The notes: generated by a model not told the origin, from the sequence alone. DNA of 64,000 nt from Novosphingobium sp. 18050 (GCF_902706195.1 NZ_CACSJO010000006.1:1-64000); one strand, 5' to 3'. Positions 27,070 to 35,606 are shown, counted from the stretch's first letter. A program made the numbers and translations.

Positions 27070-27786
27070 CTATTTGCGCATTCGTCTGATCCGTTTCTGG
27101 ATCGTCACCAGCTTGGCCAGATAGGTCTCTCGCAGCTCTCCCGTCAGCACCAGCGAGGCGCTCTGAAGGAAGCAGGCATGCAGTTCGAGGCGGCATTGGT
27201 CCGACCCGCACTGCCCCAGCGACCAGCGTCGGTAGACGAGGAATTCGTGCATCACATGCGCCTCGACCAGAGCCTCGCCGTCGAGATCACCGCGCAGGCT
27301 ATTCTTGCTGCGCTGGTGCTCCAGCCAGCCGATGAAGCGGCTACGCGCCACCGAGGTCAATTCGCGGACCTCCAGAGTCCGTATCTCCGGCGCGAAGACG
27401 AAATCTATGACGACACGGGCGTAGAGGCTGTCGCGGTCCAGCTCGCTGACCATCCAGTCCAGTTCGCGGAAGACCACAGGCAGCGTATAGATGTGGTTCC
27501 GCCGCGCAATGTGTTCGCGCACTTCGACCATGCGGTCGACCACCGTTGCGCTGATGACGCCGTCCTTGTCGCCGAACAGGCGGTACAACGTGCGCTGCGC
27601 CACGCCTGCTTCGTCAGAGAGCCTGCGGATGGTCAGCGCCGCAACGCCCCCTTCGCCGAGGATGCGGTGCGCGGAGTCGACGATGCGCGCCCGGCGCTCC
27701 GTCATCGCCGGACTGGTGTAACGGCGCCGACTCGGGGTCGTTTTTTCTGCCGTCATCTCCTGCACTGCAGCAAGTTCCCCACGCAT
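27070..27786 (-). CDS. TetR family transcriptional regulator
   Basis: A 238-aa regulator with a Lys/Arg-rich leader and a clear HTH (RIVDSAHRILGEGGVAALTI, then LSDEAGVAQRTLYRLFGDKD). The C-terminal domain is unlike that of the efflux repressor. From ATG 27786, GAGG lies seven bases upstream. Just upstream of that start is the palindrome CTCTAGAAATTCTAGAG. The gene diverges from TonB receptor 2 and precedes the SnoaL-like gene on its own strand, so it probably controls uptake and catabolism in this section. A longer frame to 27885 lacks a ribosome site and would place the palindrome inside the gene. Confidence 0.9.
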   Translation of the reverse strand: MRGELAAVQEMTAEKTTPSRRRYTSPAMTERRARIVDSAHRILGEGGVAALTIRRLSDEAGVAQRTLYRLFGDKDGVISATVVDRMVEVREHIARRNHIYTLPVVFRELDWMVSELDRDSLYARVVIDFVFAPEIRTLEVRELTSVARSRFIGWLEHQRSKNSLRGDLDGEALVEAHVMHEFLVYRRWSLGQCGSDQCRLELHACFLQSASLVLTGELRETYLAKLVTIQKRIRRMRK

Positions 27787-27804
27787 CTTCCTTCCCTCAC
27801 TATT

Positions 27805-27821
27805 CTCTAGAAATTCTAGAG
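27805..27821. promoter_or_regulatory. Perfect 8-bp-arm palindrome upstream of the TetR gene
   Basis: CTCTAGAA (27805-27812), a central A, and TTCTAGAG (27814-27821). It lies 18 bp before the TetR start codon, where a bound repressor would block its own transcription. Size and symmetry suit a TetR-family dimer. Confidence 0.6.
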
Positions 27822-27879
27822 GCCTGCGGTTCTTCGAAGCAATCCCTTCGTCCATCCGCCGCTGCACTGCGATAAAATA

Positions 27880-27893
27880 AATCATACATGATT
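27880..27893. promoter_or_regulatory. Operator-like site A before TonB receptor 2
   Basis: AATCATACATGATT, perfect 6-bp arms (AATCAT/ATGATT) around AC, matching AWWCATNNATGMWT found twice upstream of TonB receptor 1. It lies 120 bp before receptor 2 and 93 bp before the divergent TetR start. Confidence 0.5.
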
Positions 27894-28012
27894 GTATTTT
27901 TTGTCTTCACAAAAATGAACATCTGCACTCATTTATACGAGCCGGACGAAAACGTCGGCAGTGATTCGAACTGCCCCATCAGAAAAAGGCAGTCGGTTCG
28001 GAGGGGAAGACC

Positions 28013-30349
28013 ATGATCGGCAAGTCACACCTGAATTGCGTCTGCAAACTGCTCGTCACGGGGCTGCTGACAAGCGTCAGCAACACTGCCCTGGCCCAGG
28101 CCGCACCGGCTCCAGCGCCCCAGCCGCAGGGCACGAGCCAGTCGGGCCAGTCGACCGGCCTTGAAGACATCGTCGTGACCGCGCGGCGTATTTCGGAATC
28201 CATTCAGGATACTCCGGTGGCAGTCTCGGCCTTCACCGAGGCGGCGATCGAAAACAAGTTCGCCAACGATATCCGCGCCCTGGCCGGCGACGTTCCCAAC
28301 GTGGTCATCACCAACGTTCCGGGCTTCAACGCCGCCGCGATCGGCATTCGCGGGCAGTCCACCGGCGACATCATCCTGACGTTCGAACCGGCTGTCGGCG
28401 TAGTCGTCGACGACTTCGTGCTGGCCCACGTCCAGACCCAGCTGTTCGACCTTTTCGACGTGGAGCGCATCGAAGTCCTGCGCGGACCGCAGGGCACCCT
28501 GTTCGGCAAGAACACCGTGGGCGGCGTCGTCAACGTCATCACCAAGAAGCCGGAGCCCGGCTTCAGCGCCGAAGTCCGCCTTGGCTACTCCAGCTTCAAC
28601 ACCAAGGACGTGAAGGCTTCGATCAACATTCCCTTGGCGGAAAACTTGTACTTCCGCGCGGCCGGATCGTTCCAGGAAAGCGATGGGTATTACCGCCTGA
28701 CCAAGAACAATTCGGTCGACGGTTTCGAGGGCGTGCCTGGACGCGGTCAGCGCTGGGGCGGCAGCCGCTACTTCAGCGGCCGCGCCAAGCTGCTTTGGGA
28801 ACCCACCGACGACACAAACCTGATGCTGACTTACGAACTCCTGCGCGATCGCGGTGATAGCCCGCCATCCGTCAACGAAACGCCTCCCGGCTTCCTCATC
28901 TCCGAAGTCGGCTTCCCCGGCATTCAGACCACCGGCCAAAGCCCGTTCAAGACAGGCACGACCCTGTGCGAAGGCTCCTCCAGCGCGCCGACCTGCGTCG
29001 GTACGCTCGACGGTCACCGCGTCGACGTGGACGGCGTATTCCTGCGCGGCGAGCATTCCATGGACGGCGCCGGCACGATCACCGTAGTCGGCGGTTGGCG
29101 CCGGGTGCGTTCGGAACTGCCCTCGGACTATACCGGCGAAAACGCCTACCTGTTCGTCTCCACCCGCGAGGACACACGGAAGCAGTACAGCGTGGAGGCC
29201 CGCTTCAGTTCCGATTTCTCGGACAGCATCAAGTTCACCGCCGGCGCCATGTATTGGGGCCAGACGCTGGACGCCAATGCGACCAGCTTCCTCGGTTTCC
29301 TGCGCTTCCTGGGCGATGCCACCGCGCTGACCGATCCGAACCAGTCCACCGCGAACTACAAGGTCGACAGCTACGCGGTGTTCGGTGAGGCGGAGTACAA
29401 GGTCGCCGATCCGTTTTCGGTGTTTCTGGGCGCGCGCTATACCAAGGAAAGCAAGGACTTCTCGGTCCGCCCGCAGGTGCGCCGTTCGACCATCGCCACC
29501 GGGTTCTGGCCCGAATACAGCGACAGCGCCAAGTTCAGCAAGCCGACCATCCGCGCTGGTTACCGCTGGGAAATCGCATCGGGCATCAACAACTACTTCA
29601 CCTATAGCCAGGGCTACAAGTCGGGCGGCTACAACGAGCAGGCGATGTCCGCCACATCGGCGCTGCCGTTCAAGGAAGAAACGGCCGACAGTTTCGAACT
29701 GGGCTTCAAGACCGAAACCGCCGACCGCAAGCTGCGAGTCAATTTCGCGGCGTTCTATGTGAAGTACAACGATCTGCAGCGCGACGCGGTGGTGCCTTTC
29801 GTCGATCCGATCACGGGCCTGCCGGGCCAGGAAACCCGCACTACCAACGCCGGCAAGGCCGAGGTGAAGGGCATCGAACTGGAGATTTCCTCCGCACCGA
29901 TCCCGGGCCTGACGCTGGGTGCTTCGCTGGGCTACCAGAAGGCCAAGTACCTCAAGTTCATCACCGACGTGAACGGCGACGGGATCAACGAGGATGCATC
30001 ATATCTGAAACTGCGCGGCGCGCCCAAGTGGACCGCCGGGGCCAATGCGCACTACGAATTTCCGCCTGCAGATTTCGGTACGATCTCGCTCAATGCGGAT
30101 ATCAACTACCAGTCGCAGTTCGAATCCACGACGCTCAACGCCAGCTATTCGCAAGGTGAGGCCCGTACTCTGGTGGGCGCAAGCATTGGCTGGACCGATC
30201 CGGATGAGCGTTACCGGGTCGCCATCTTCGGGCGCAACCTGCTGGATCAGGTATACCGCGTTTCAGCCAACTCGGTTGCGGGGCTGTTCAACTTCACCAA
30301 CTACGCCCCGCCGCGCAGTTTCGGCATCGAAGGCTCGGCGAAGTTCTGA
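28013..30349 (+). CDS. TonB-dependent outer-membrane receptor 2
   Basis: A 778-aa receptor. GGAGGGG precedes ATG 28013, and the signal peptide ends with N-T-A-L-A-Q. The TonB box region is LEDIVVTARRISESIQDTPV, the plug holds IEVLRGPQGTLFGKNTVGGV, and the C-terminus (SVAGLFNFTNYAPPRSFGIE) resembles that of receptor 1 with similar loops, suggesting related ligands or an old duplication. No STN domain is present, so it is not expected to signal to a sigma factor. It shares an operator-like element with receptor 1 and probably responds to the same regulator. A hairpin terminator follows. Confidence 0.95.
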   Translation: MIGKSHLNCVCKLLVTGLLTSVSNTALAQAAPAPAPQPQGTSQSGQSTGLEDIVVTARRISESIQDTPVAVSAFTEAAIENKFANDIRALAGDVPNVVITNVPGFNAAAIGIRGQSTGDIILTFEPAVGVVVDDFVLAHVQTQLFDLFDVERIEVLRGPQGTLFGKNTVGGVVNVITKKPEPGFSAEVRLGYSSFNTKDVKASINIPLAENLYFRAAGSFQESDGYYRLTKNNSVDGFEGVPGRGQRWGGSRYFSGRAKLLWEPTDDTNLMLTYELLRDRGDSPPSVNETPPGFLISEVGFPGIQTTGQSPFKTGTTLCEGSSSAPTCVGTLDGHRVDVDGVFLRGEHSMDGAGTITVVGGWRRVRSELPSDYTGENAYLFVSTREDTRKQYSVEARFSSDFSDSIKFTAGAMYWGQTLDANATSFLGFLRFLGDATALTDPNQSTANYKVDSYAVFGEAEYKVADPFSVFLGARYTKESKDFSVRPQVRRSTIATGFWPEYSDSAKFSKPTIRAGYRWEIASGINNYFTYSQGYKSGGYNEQAMSATSALPFKEETADSFELGFKTETADRKLRVNFAAFYVKYNDLQRDAVVPFVDPITGLPGQETRTTNAGKAEVKGIELEISSAPIPGLTLGASLGYQKAKYLKFITDVNGDGINEDASYLKLRGAPKWTAGANAHYEFPPADFGTISLNADINYQSQFESTTLNASYSQGEARTLVGASIGWTDPDERYRVAIFGRNLLDQVYRVSANSVAGLFNFTNYAPPRSFGIEGSAKF

Positions 30350-30391
30350 GCGATGGTTGCGCCGGCTTCCCCTTGCCTCTCCCTTGCGGGT

Positions 30392-30430
30392 TTCTCCCCG
30401 AAGCAGCCCTTGTGCTTGCTTCGGGGGGAA
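30392..30430. terminator. Hairpin between convergent TonB receptor 2 and TPR-oxygenase genes
   Basis: CCCCGAAGCA (30396-30405) pairs with TGCTTCGGGG (30417-30426), and outer TTC/GAA pairs extend it to about 14 bp with one wobble; the loop is 11 nt. It ends 6 bp before the convergent gene's stop codon, so it can terminate both transcripts. Confidence 0.65.
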
Positions 30431-30436
30431 GCGGGG

Positions 30437-31924
30437 TCAGCGAAGCTTGTGCGGCTTGCCCACGCCTGCGGGCACGAGGTCGAAGGCGAAACTGATGCGT
30501 TCCTGCTCGCCTCTGAAGGGCAGAGTCCCGTGCCACAGGTAGGAGGGGAACAGGATCATGCGCCCGGCGCGCGGGGACTTGATGACCGGAGTGCCGCCGC
30601 CGCCCAGTTCACCGGGAAGTACGCCGATCGCGAAGGCGCCGTCATCGCCCTCAAACGCGGGATAGTAGACGCCCGAAAGCCAGTTCGGCGCATGGATGTG
30701 GGGACCTACTTCGCCGCCGGGCTGGAGGATCGTACCCCACAGCGTCAGGTTCCAGTCTGCGGGCATGGCGCGCAGGAAAGGGTGGTCGGCAGGCTGGGCG
30801 GCGAACCCGGCGAGGGCCGCCGCGAGATGCTCTTTGGCGATGCCGGCCAGTCCGCGCAGCGCAGGGGTTTCGGCATCGGCAAGGTCGCCGCTCAGGCGGC
30901 CCTGCCGGGTGACGAGACCCTCCGGCTCGAAGGTCAGCGATGGATGAGCGCGCAGTTCTGCCACCAGCGCCGCGTTGAACTGCGCCATGTCGGCAAAGCC
31001 CGGCGCGGCCGTGATATCATGGACCGACACGAAGCGGTCGAGCGCCATCATGGCGTCGCGCTCACGGACATGGCCGAGCCGTTCGAACGCAGCGACACTC
31101 AGGGCGAGCGGCGTCGTGACGCTGGGCTGCGTCGAGGCCAGCGTGCCGCAGACGCCCAGCGCGTCCTCCCCCTCACCGGCGAGGATCAGCACGCGGGCGA
31201 GGTTGATGCCGAGCGCGTGGTTAGGCGCGGCAGGATCGAAAGCACCGCGCAGTGCGGCAACCGCTCCGGCGAAATCGCCAGCACTTTCGCGCATCAGCCC
31301 CAACTGGTTCGCGGCGCGCAAATTGCGGGGCTGGGCGCGCAGCACCTGGCGCACGAGATTTTCTGCCTCGTCCCGTCTGCCGCTGGCGGCCAGCGCATCG
31401 ATCAGGTTGAGCGCGGTTTCGAGGTGCCCCGGGCGCAAGGCCAGCGAGCGGTTGTAGCGCGCCGCCGCCTCATCGTGACGGCCGACACGGGCGAGCGCCA
31501 CGCCCATGTTGTTCAGCGCATCGGGCTTGTCGCCCGCTGCGGCGAGGACCTTGAGGGCATCTTCGCAGCGGCCCGCCGCGATCAGGCACGAGCCGAGGTT
31601 CGCCAGCGTGGCATCGTGGCCGGGACGCAGATCGAGCGCGGCGGCGAAGGCGGCAAGGGCTTCCTCGTAGGCGCCGTCATTTTTCAGCGCCACGCCCAGG
31701 TTCTGGTGCCGTCCGGCATCGAGCGGATCGGCATCGCGCGCGGCGCGAAAGGCGTCCAGCGCATCCTCCATGCGCCCGGTTCGCTGGGCGACTATCCCCG
31801 CCAGCGTCAGTGCATCGGCGTCGCCGGGTTTCGCGGTGAGCAGGCGTTCGACCAGCGGCCGGGCGGACGCAGGGTTTGGTCCCTGCGCGGCCTGCGCCGC
31901 CTCGGCCAGCATTTCCCCCCACAT
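30437..31924 (-). CDS. TPR-repeat protein with C-terminal 2OG-Fe(II) oxygenase domain
   Basis: A 495-aa fusion. Residues 1 to about 280 hold TPR-like helical pairs (for example AGIVAQRTGRMEDALDAFRA and NNMGVALARVGRHDEAAARY), and the last 200 residues form a 2-oxoglutarate/Fe(II) oxygenase-like domain. Its motifs are GPHIHAPNWLSGVYYPAF, then GRMILFPSYLWHGTLPFRG and QERISFAFD, supplying the two metal histidines and the 2OG-binding arginine. Such proteins may hydroxylate a protein or peptide. It lies between the second TonB receptor and the ABM-SDR operon, from which it diverges by only 17 bp. Its target is unknown. Confidence 0.82.
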   Translation of the reverse strand: MWGEMLAEAAQAAQGPNPASARPLVERLLTAKPGDADALTLAGIVAQRTGRMEDALDAFRAARDADPLDAGRHQNLGVALKNDGAYEEALAAFAAALDLRPGHDATLANLGSCLIAAGRCEDALKVLAAAGDKPDALNNMGVALARVGRHDEAAARYNRSLALRPGHLETALNLIDALAASGRRDEAENLVRQVLRAQPRNLRAANQLGLMRESAGDFAGAVAALRGAFDPAAPNHALGINLARVLILAGEGEDALGVCGTLASTQPSVTTPLALSVAAFERLGHVRERDAMMALDRFVSVHDITAAPGFADMAQFNAALVAELRAHPSLTFEPEGLVTRQGRLSGDLADAETPALRGLAGIAKEHLAAALAGFAAQPADHPFLRAMPADWNLTLWGTILQPGGEVGPHIHAPNWLSGVYYPAFEGDDGAFAIGVLPGELGGGGTPVIKSPRAGRMILFPSYLWHGTLPFRGEQERISFAFDLVPAGVGKPHKLR

Positions 31925-31941
31925 GACGAAAGGTCCTTCAA

Positions 31942-32259
31942 GTGATTGCAGTCATTATGCATGTCCGCACAAAACCGGACAAGACGCAGCGCTTCATCGA
32001 ACTGACGACGCAGCTCCAGAAGGACGTGCGGGCGAACGAGCCGGATACCCTGCTGTTCCAGGTCCTGCAATCGCAGGACGACCCCGATGCCTTCGTGTTC
32101 ACCGAATTCTTCACCACGATGGAGGCGAAGGAGGAGCACGCGCTGCGTCCCTATCACGTCGCCATGTCCGCCGACGGATATGCCTGCCTCGACGGCGATC
32201 CCGACATCCGCTGCTTCGACCATCTTGGCGAAGCGGCCTTCACAGGAGTTCCCGCATGA
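31942..32259 (+). CDS. ABM-domain protein, first gene of the E1/lipoyl operon
   Basis: A 105-aa single ABM barrel (IAVIMHVRTKPDKTQRFIEL, then EPDTLLFQVLQSQDDPDAFV and ALRPYHVAM). The start is the GTG at 31942; an ATG at 31957 would cut the first strand. The next gene overlaps by ATGA and shares a transcript. It is the third ABM protein of the window, after the pair at 20.9-21.5 kb, and again opens or adjoins an oxidative gene set. Such proteins can be cofactor-free oxygenases, but no substrate can be inferred. Confidence 0.82.
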   Translation: MIAVIMHVRTKPDKTQRFIELTTQLQKDVRANEPDTLLFQVLQSQDDPDAFVFTEFFTTMEAKEEHALRPYHVAMSADGYACLDGDPDIRCFDHLGEAAFTGVPA

Positions 32260-33038
32260 TCGCCTCGCTTGAAGGACGCATCGCCCTTGTCACCGGCTGC
32301 ACCGGCGGCATCGGCAGCGAAATTGCCCGTTCGCTGGGGGAAGCGGGGGCAGTGGTCGTCGGCGCTGACCTGCCCGGCGAATGGAGCGCAGGCCAGCCTG
32401 ACTGGGGATACTACCAGCTTGACGTCACCGACGAGGCATCGTGGCAGGCGGTTATCGCGGCGATAGAGGCACGTTACGGGCGGCTTGATACGCTGATCCA
32501 CGTTGCCGGCATCGTCGTGGTCGAGAAGATGGAGAACACCACGCTTGAGCAGTGGCGCAAACAGATGGCGGTCAATGTTGACGGCGTATTCCTGGGCACC
32601 AAGTCGGCAATCGGCCTGATGAAGCGTTCGGGCGAGGATTTGCCTCACGGTGCGTCCATCGTCGTGATATCCTCGGTCGCGGGCAAGATCGGCTCGCCGC
32701 TACATACCGGGTACTGCGCATCGAAAGGCGCGGTGGCGCTGTTCGTGAAAGCCTGCGCGATGGAATTTTCGGCGCTGAACTACAAGGTCCGGGTCAATTC
32801 CGTGCACCCCAGCGGCGTGAAGACCGGCATGGTCGACCACATCCTCCAGCGCATCGTCGACAGCGGGTTCGCCGCCAGCGTCGAGGAAGCCGCCGCCGGT
32901 CTGGCCCCCGCGCACCCGATCGGGCGCATGGCCGACCCCATCGACATCGCCAAGACCGTGCGTTTCCTTGCCTCGGATGAGGCCGGTTACATGCACGGCT
33001 CGGAACTGATCGTGGACGGAGGTTTCACCGCGCAATGA
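32256..33038 (+). CDS. Short-chain dehydrogenase/reductase 1
   Basis: A 260-aa classical SDR. The cofactor motif is TGCTGGIG, with an acidic residue after the second strand (VVVGADLPGE) that favours NAD+ over NADP+. The active site is YCASK with the Ser in ISSVAG. It is translationally coupled to the ABM gene before it and the SDR after it, and CAGGAG lies seven bases upstream of its ATG. Together the two SDRs suggest consecutive or stereo-specific oxidation of a secondary alcohol or diol. Confidence 0.92.
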   Translation: MIASLEGRIALVTGCTGGIGSEIARSLGEAGAVVVGADLPGEWSAGQPDWGYYQLDVTDEASWQAVIAAIEARYGRLDTLIHVAGIVVVEKMENTTLEQWRKQMAVNVDGVFLGTKSAIGLMKRSGEDLPHGASIVVISSVAGKIGSPLHTGYCASKGAVALFVKACAMEFSALNYKVRVNSVHPSGVKTGMVDHILQRIVDSGFAASVEEAAAGLAPAHPIGRMADPIDIAKTVRFLASDEAGYMHGSELIVDGGFTAQ

Positions 33039-33796
33039 GCAATCTTGCAGGAAAAGTCGCCATCGTCACCGGCGGCACCAGCGGCATCGGCGCCGCCGTC
33101 TCGAAGCTCCTGCACGAGGCGGGGGCCAAGGTGGCGGTGCTCTCCGATGCCGCGCAGGCAGACCTCGACAAGGAAGTCGCCAGCGGCGCTCTGGACCACG
33201 CCGTCCATGTCGACATCGCCGATGCGGAGGCTGTTGCGCATGCCGTGCGCGGGATCGAGGGCGCGCTTGGCCCGGTTACGTTGCTGGTCAACAACGCCGC
33301 GATCTGGGCGCCCAATCCAGTGCCTGAAAGCCCGCTTTCGCTGTTCGACCGGCATATCGACGTGAACCTCAAAGGTACCTTCTACGTTACGCAGTCAGTG
33401 CTGTCGGCGATGATCGAGGCGGGCGGCGGCGCGATCGTCTTCATCGGTTCGGTCAGCGGCGTGGCGGGGCGCGCGGGCGACAGTGCCTACAGCGCTTCCA
33501 AGGCGGCCGTAGCGATGCTTTCTCGCACGCTGGCGGCGGAACTTGGCCCCAAGGGCATCCGCATCAACTGCGTGTGCCCCGGCGCGGTGGCGACCCCGCT
33601 GACCGCGAACCTGCGCACGCCCGAGGGCGAGCAGGCCATCGCCGCGCTGATGGACGGCCACCCCAGTCCGCGCCGCAAGTTCTTCATGGAGCCTGTGCAG
33701 ATCGCCGAACTGGTCTGCTTCCTGCTCGATGACAAGTCGAGCTGTGTCCACGGCGCCGTCATCCCGGCGGACGAAGGGCTCACCGCCACGATGTGA
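33035..33796 (+). CDS. Short-chain dehydrogenase/reductase 2
   Basis: A 253-aa classical SDR with TGGTSGIG, VNNAAIW and YSASKAA, overlapping SDR 1 by ATGA. The two are clearly different proteins rather than a tandem duplicate. The cofactor-binding strand reads KVAVLSDAAQ, less clearly NAD-specific than SDR 1. The next gene starts 40 bp later. The usual 3-oxoacyl-ACP reductase-type annotation would be misleading here, since no fatty-acid genes are near. Confidence 0.92.
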   Translation: MSNLAGKVAIVTGGTSGIGAAVSKLLHEAGAKVAVLSDAAQADLDKEVASGALDHAVHVDIADAEAVAHAVRGIEGALGPVTLLVNNAAIWAPNPVPESPLSLFDRHIDVNLKGTFYVTQSVLSAMIEAGGGAIVFIGSVSGVAGRAGDSAYSASKAAVAMLSRTLAAELGPKGIRINCVCPGAVATPLTANLRTPEGEQAIAALMDGHPSPRRKFFMEPVQIAELVCFLLDDKSSCVHGAVIPADEGLTATM

Positions 33797-33836
33797 TTGT
33801 CCAAGGCAACATTCAATTTGGGAAGAGGAGACAACC

Positions 33837-34295
33837 ATGACTGTTCTGCACGAACCCGGAAAACTCGGCGACCTCATCGTCAACATCAACGATTGCCACG
33901 AAGTCGCGCTGGGCGTTGGCACCACGATCCGCCTGCTGCGCTATAGCGAGGAAACCGGCGACTGGGTGCTGTGGGTCCACATGGAGCCAGGCGCCACCTT
34001 CGCCCCCCATTGGCATCTCGGCCACGGCCAGTACTTCGTCACCAAGGGCGAGCTGATCTACGATGTCGGCTCGGCGCCCGTCGGCACCTATGGCTACGAA
34101 CCGATCGGATCTCGTCACAGCGAGGCGCGCTGCGAGGAAGTGACCGAGTACCTGTTCATGGGCCACGGCGCCGTCGCCTTCACCGACGATGCGGGCGAAA
34201 TCCGCTTCATCCTCAACCACGAATTCCTGCGCGACGTGGCGAAGGGTGAAGTCGTCTCCAACGTCGCCAACGAGGGGCTGGAGGAGGCGGCATGA
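33837..34295 (+). CDS. Cupin-domain protein, three-histidine type (possible C-C-cleaving dioxygenase)
   Basis: A 152-aa single cupin. The first cupin motif reads FAPHWHLGHGQYFVTKGEL with H58 and H60 as metal ligands, but the usual glutamate is Q65. The second supplies H94 (GSRHSEARC). A three-His set is seen in acetylacetone-cleaving enzyme and related dioxygenases that split 1,3-diketones or alpha-hydroxyketones, so a dioxygenase is plausible; a small metal-binding regulator or isomerase remains possible. AGAGGAG precedes ATG 33837, and the stop overlaps the M24-fold gene. The SDRs before it could make the ketone it would act on. Confidence 0.75.
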   Translation: MTVLHEPGKLGDLIVNINDCHEVALGVGTTIRLLRYSEETGDWVLWVHMEPGATFAPHWHLGHGQYFVTKGELIYDVGSAPVGTYGYEPIGSRHSEARCEEVTEYLFMGHGAVAFTDDAGEIRFILNHEFLRDVAKGEVVSNVANEGLEEAA

Positions 34296-35593
34296 CCGCA
34301 CCTTCGAACCCGCGTGCCGACCGGCTGCGCTCGATGATGGCGGGGGAGGGGCTGGACGCGGTGGTCCTCAGCCACCCGCATGACGTGCGTTATGCGACGG
34401 GCTATCACTCGATCCTCGAACGCTGGCAGCAGATGGAGCCGATGGCGGCGGCCATCGTCTATGCCGATCCCACCAAACCGCTGACGCTGGTGATCCCGGA
34501 GGCGAACCTGGGCCTCGTCGCCGTGCTCAACAAGGACGAGGACGCCTGCACTTTCGCCGAAGTGCGCACGTTCGACATGCTCAACTTCTGCGAAGTCAGC
34601 CGCTACATCGACCCGGACCGCAACGGTGGCCAACTGGCCGAGGATGCGGGGCACATGGTGGCCGCCATCGCCGGCACCTGCCAGCCCGACGTGGCCGCCG
34701 CGATTGCCTCGGCGCTCGCCGATCACGGCATGGCGGGCGGGCGCGTAGGCTTCGACGAACACCGCGTTTCGGCGCGGATCGCAGGCGCGGTGCCCCATGA
34801 ATACAGCGACGTGCTCGACTTCATGATGCGCGTGCGCGTGGTCAAGACCCCCGGCGAACTGGCGCGCTATCGCAAGCTGGGCAAACTGGCCGACCGGATC
34901 ATCGCCCACGCCGGATCGCTGCTCCACGAAGGCGCGGACTGGAACGACGTGCAGGCGCGCATCTGCGACTTCATGGTCCGCAATGAAGTCATCCCGGTGG
35001 ACGAAGGCGCCATGCTGTTCGGCGGCGCTTACGAGGCGGACGAGTTCATCCCCGACCTGTTCCGCACCCGGGGCAACCGTTCGCTTCGCAGCGGCGACAT
35101 CGTGATCCTGGAAACGCAGGGCATCTACGACGGCTTCTGGGTCGACATCAACCGGACCGCCGTGGTCAGCAAGGCCAGCCCGGAATACCGCCGCCAGCAC
35201 GACATCCTGCGCGATGCGTTTCTCAAAATGGTCGATGCGCTGCGGCCCGGCGTCTCCACCGCCAGCCTGCCCGCGATCGGATACGAACACCTGAAGGCCC
35301 ACGGCGTCGCCACGCCCGAGAAGCTGCTGGTGGTCGCCCACGGCATCGGCCTGATGCCGCTGGAAATTCCGCTGGCCTTCCCCGCCGCCGGGCTTGCCGG
35401 GGTGAAGGAAGGCTTCGTGATGGAGGAGAACATGCTGATCTCGCTCGACAGTCTCTACTTCGGCGCGAAGCTTGGCCCCTGCCACATGGAGAACGTCTAC
35501 GCGATCACCGCTGGCGCTCCCGAACCGATGTATGCGGCTCCGCTCGAACTTTTCGAGGCCGTCTCCGCTCCCCAGCCCGCACCCGTCCACTGA
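34292..35593 (+). CDS. M24 (creatinase / aminopeptidase P-fold) protein with altered metal-ligand pattern
   Basis: A 433-aa protein with a creatinase N-terminal domain and an M24 pita-bread domain. Five M24 ligand positions can be aligned: E274 (VILETQG, where peptidases have D), D285 (GFWVDINRT), H350 (VAHGIGL), D386 (ISLDSLY, where peptidases have E) and E400 (CHMENVY). Thus a D-to-E and an E-to-D swap are present, unlike typical Xaa-Pro dipeptidases. M24-fold enzymes outside peptide metabolism include creatinase and the DMSP lyase DddP. Coupled by ATGA to the cupin, it is probably a catabolic hydrolase or lyase rather than a peptidase. Substrate unknown. Confidence 0.75.
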   Translation: MTAPSNPRADRLRSMMAGEGLDAVVLSHPHDVRYATGYHSILERWQQMEPMAAAIVYADPTKPLTLVIPEANLGLVAVLNKDEDACTFAEVRTFDMLNFCEVSRYIDPDRNGGQLAEDAGHMVAAIAGTCQPDVAAAIASALADHGMAGGRVGFDEHRVSARIAGAVPHEYSDVLDFMMRVRVVKTPGELARYRKLGKLADRIIAHAGSLLHEGADWNDVQARICDFMVRNEVIPVDEGAMLFGGAYEADEFIPDLFRTRGNRSLRSGDIVILETQGIYDGFWVDINRTAVVSKASPEYRRQHDILRDAFLKMVDALRPGVSTASLPAIGYEHLKAHGVATPEKLLVVAHGIGLMPLEIPLAFPAAGLAGVKEGFVMEENMLISLDSLYFGAKLGPCHMENVYAITAGAPEPMYAAPLELFEAVSAPQPAPVH

Positions 35594-35606
35594 GAGAGGA
35601 TCTGTC

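Noticed and set aside
30353..31945. Plus-strand frame of 530 codons opposite the TPR-oxygenase
   Set aside because: The opposite strand holds clear TPR and 2OG oxygenase motifs; this frame has none.
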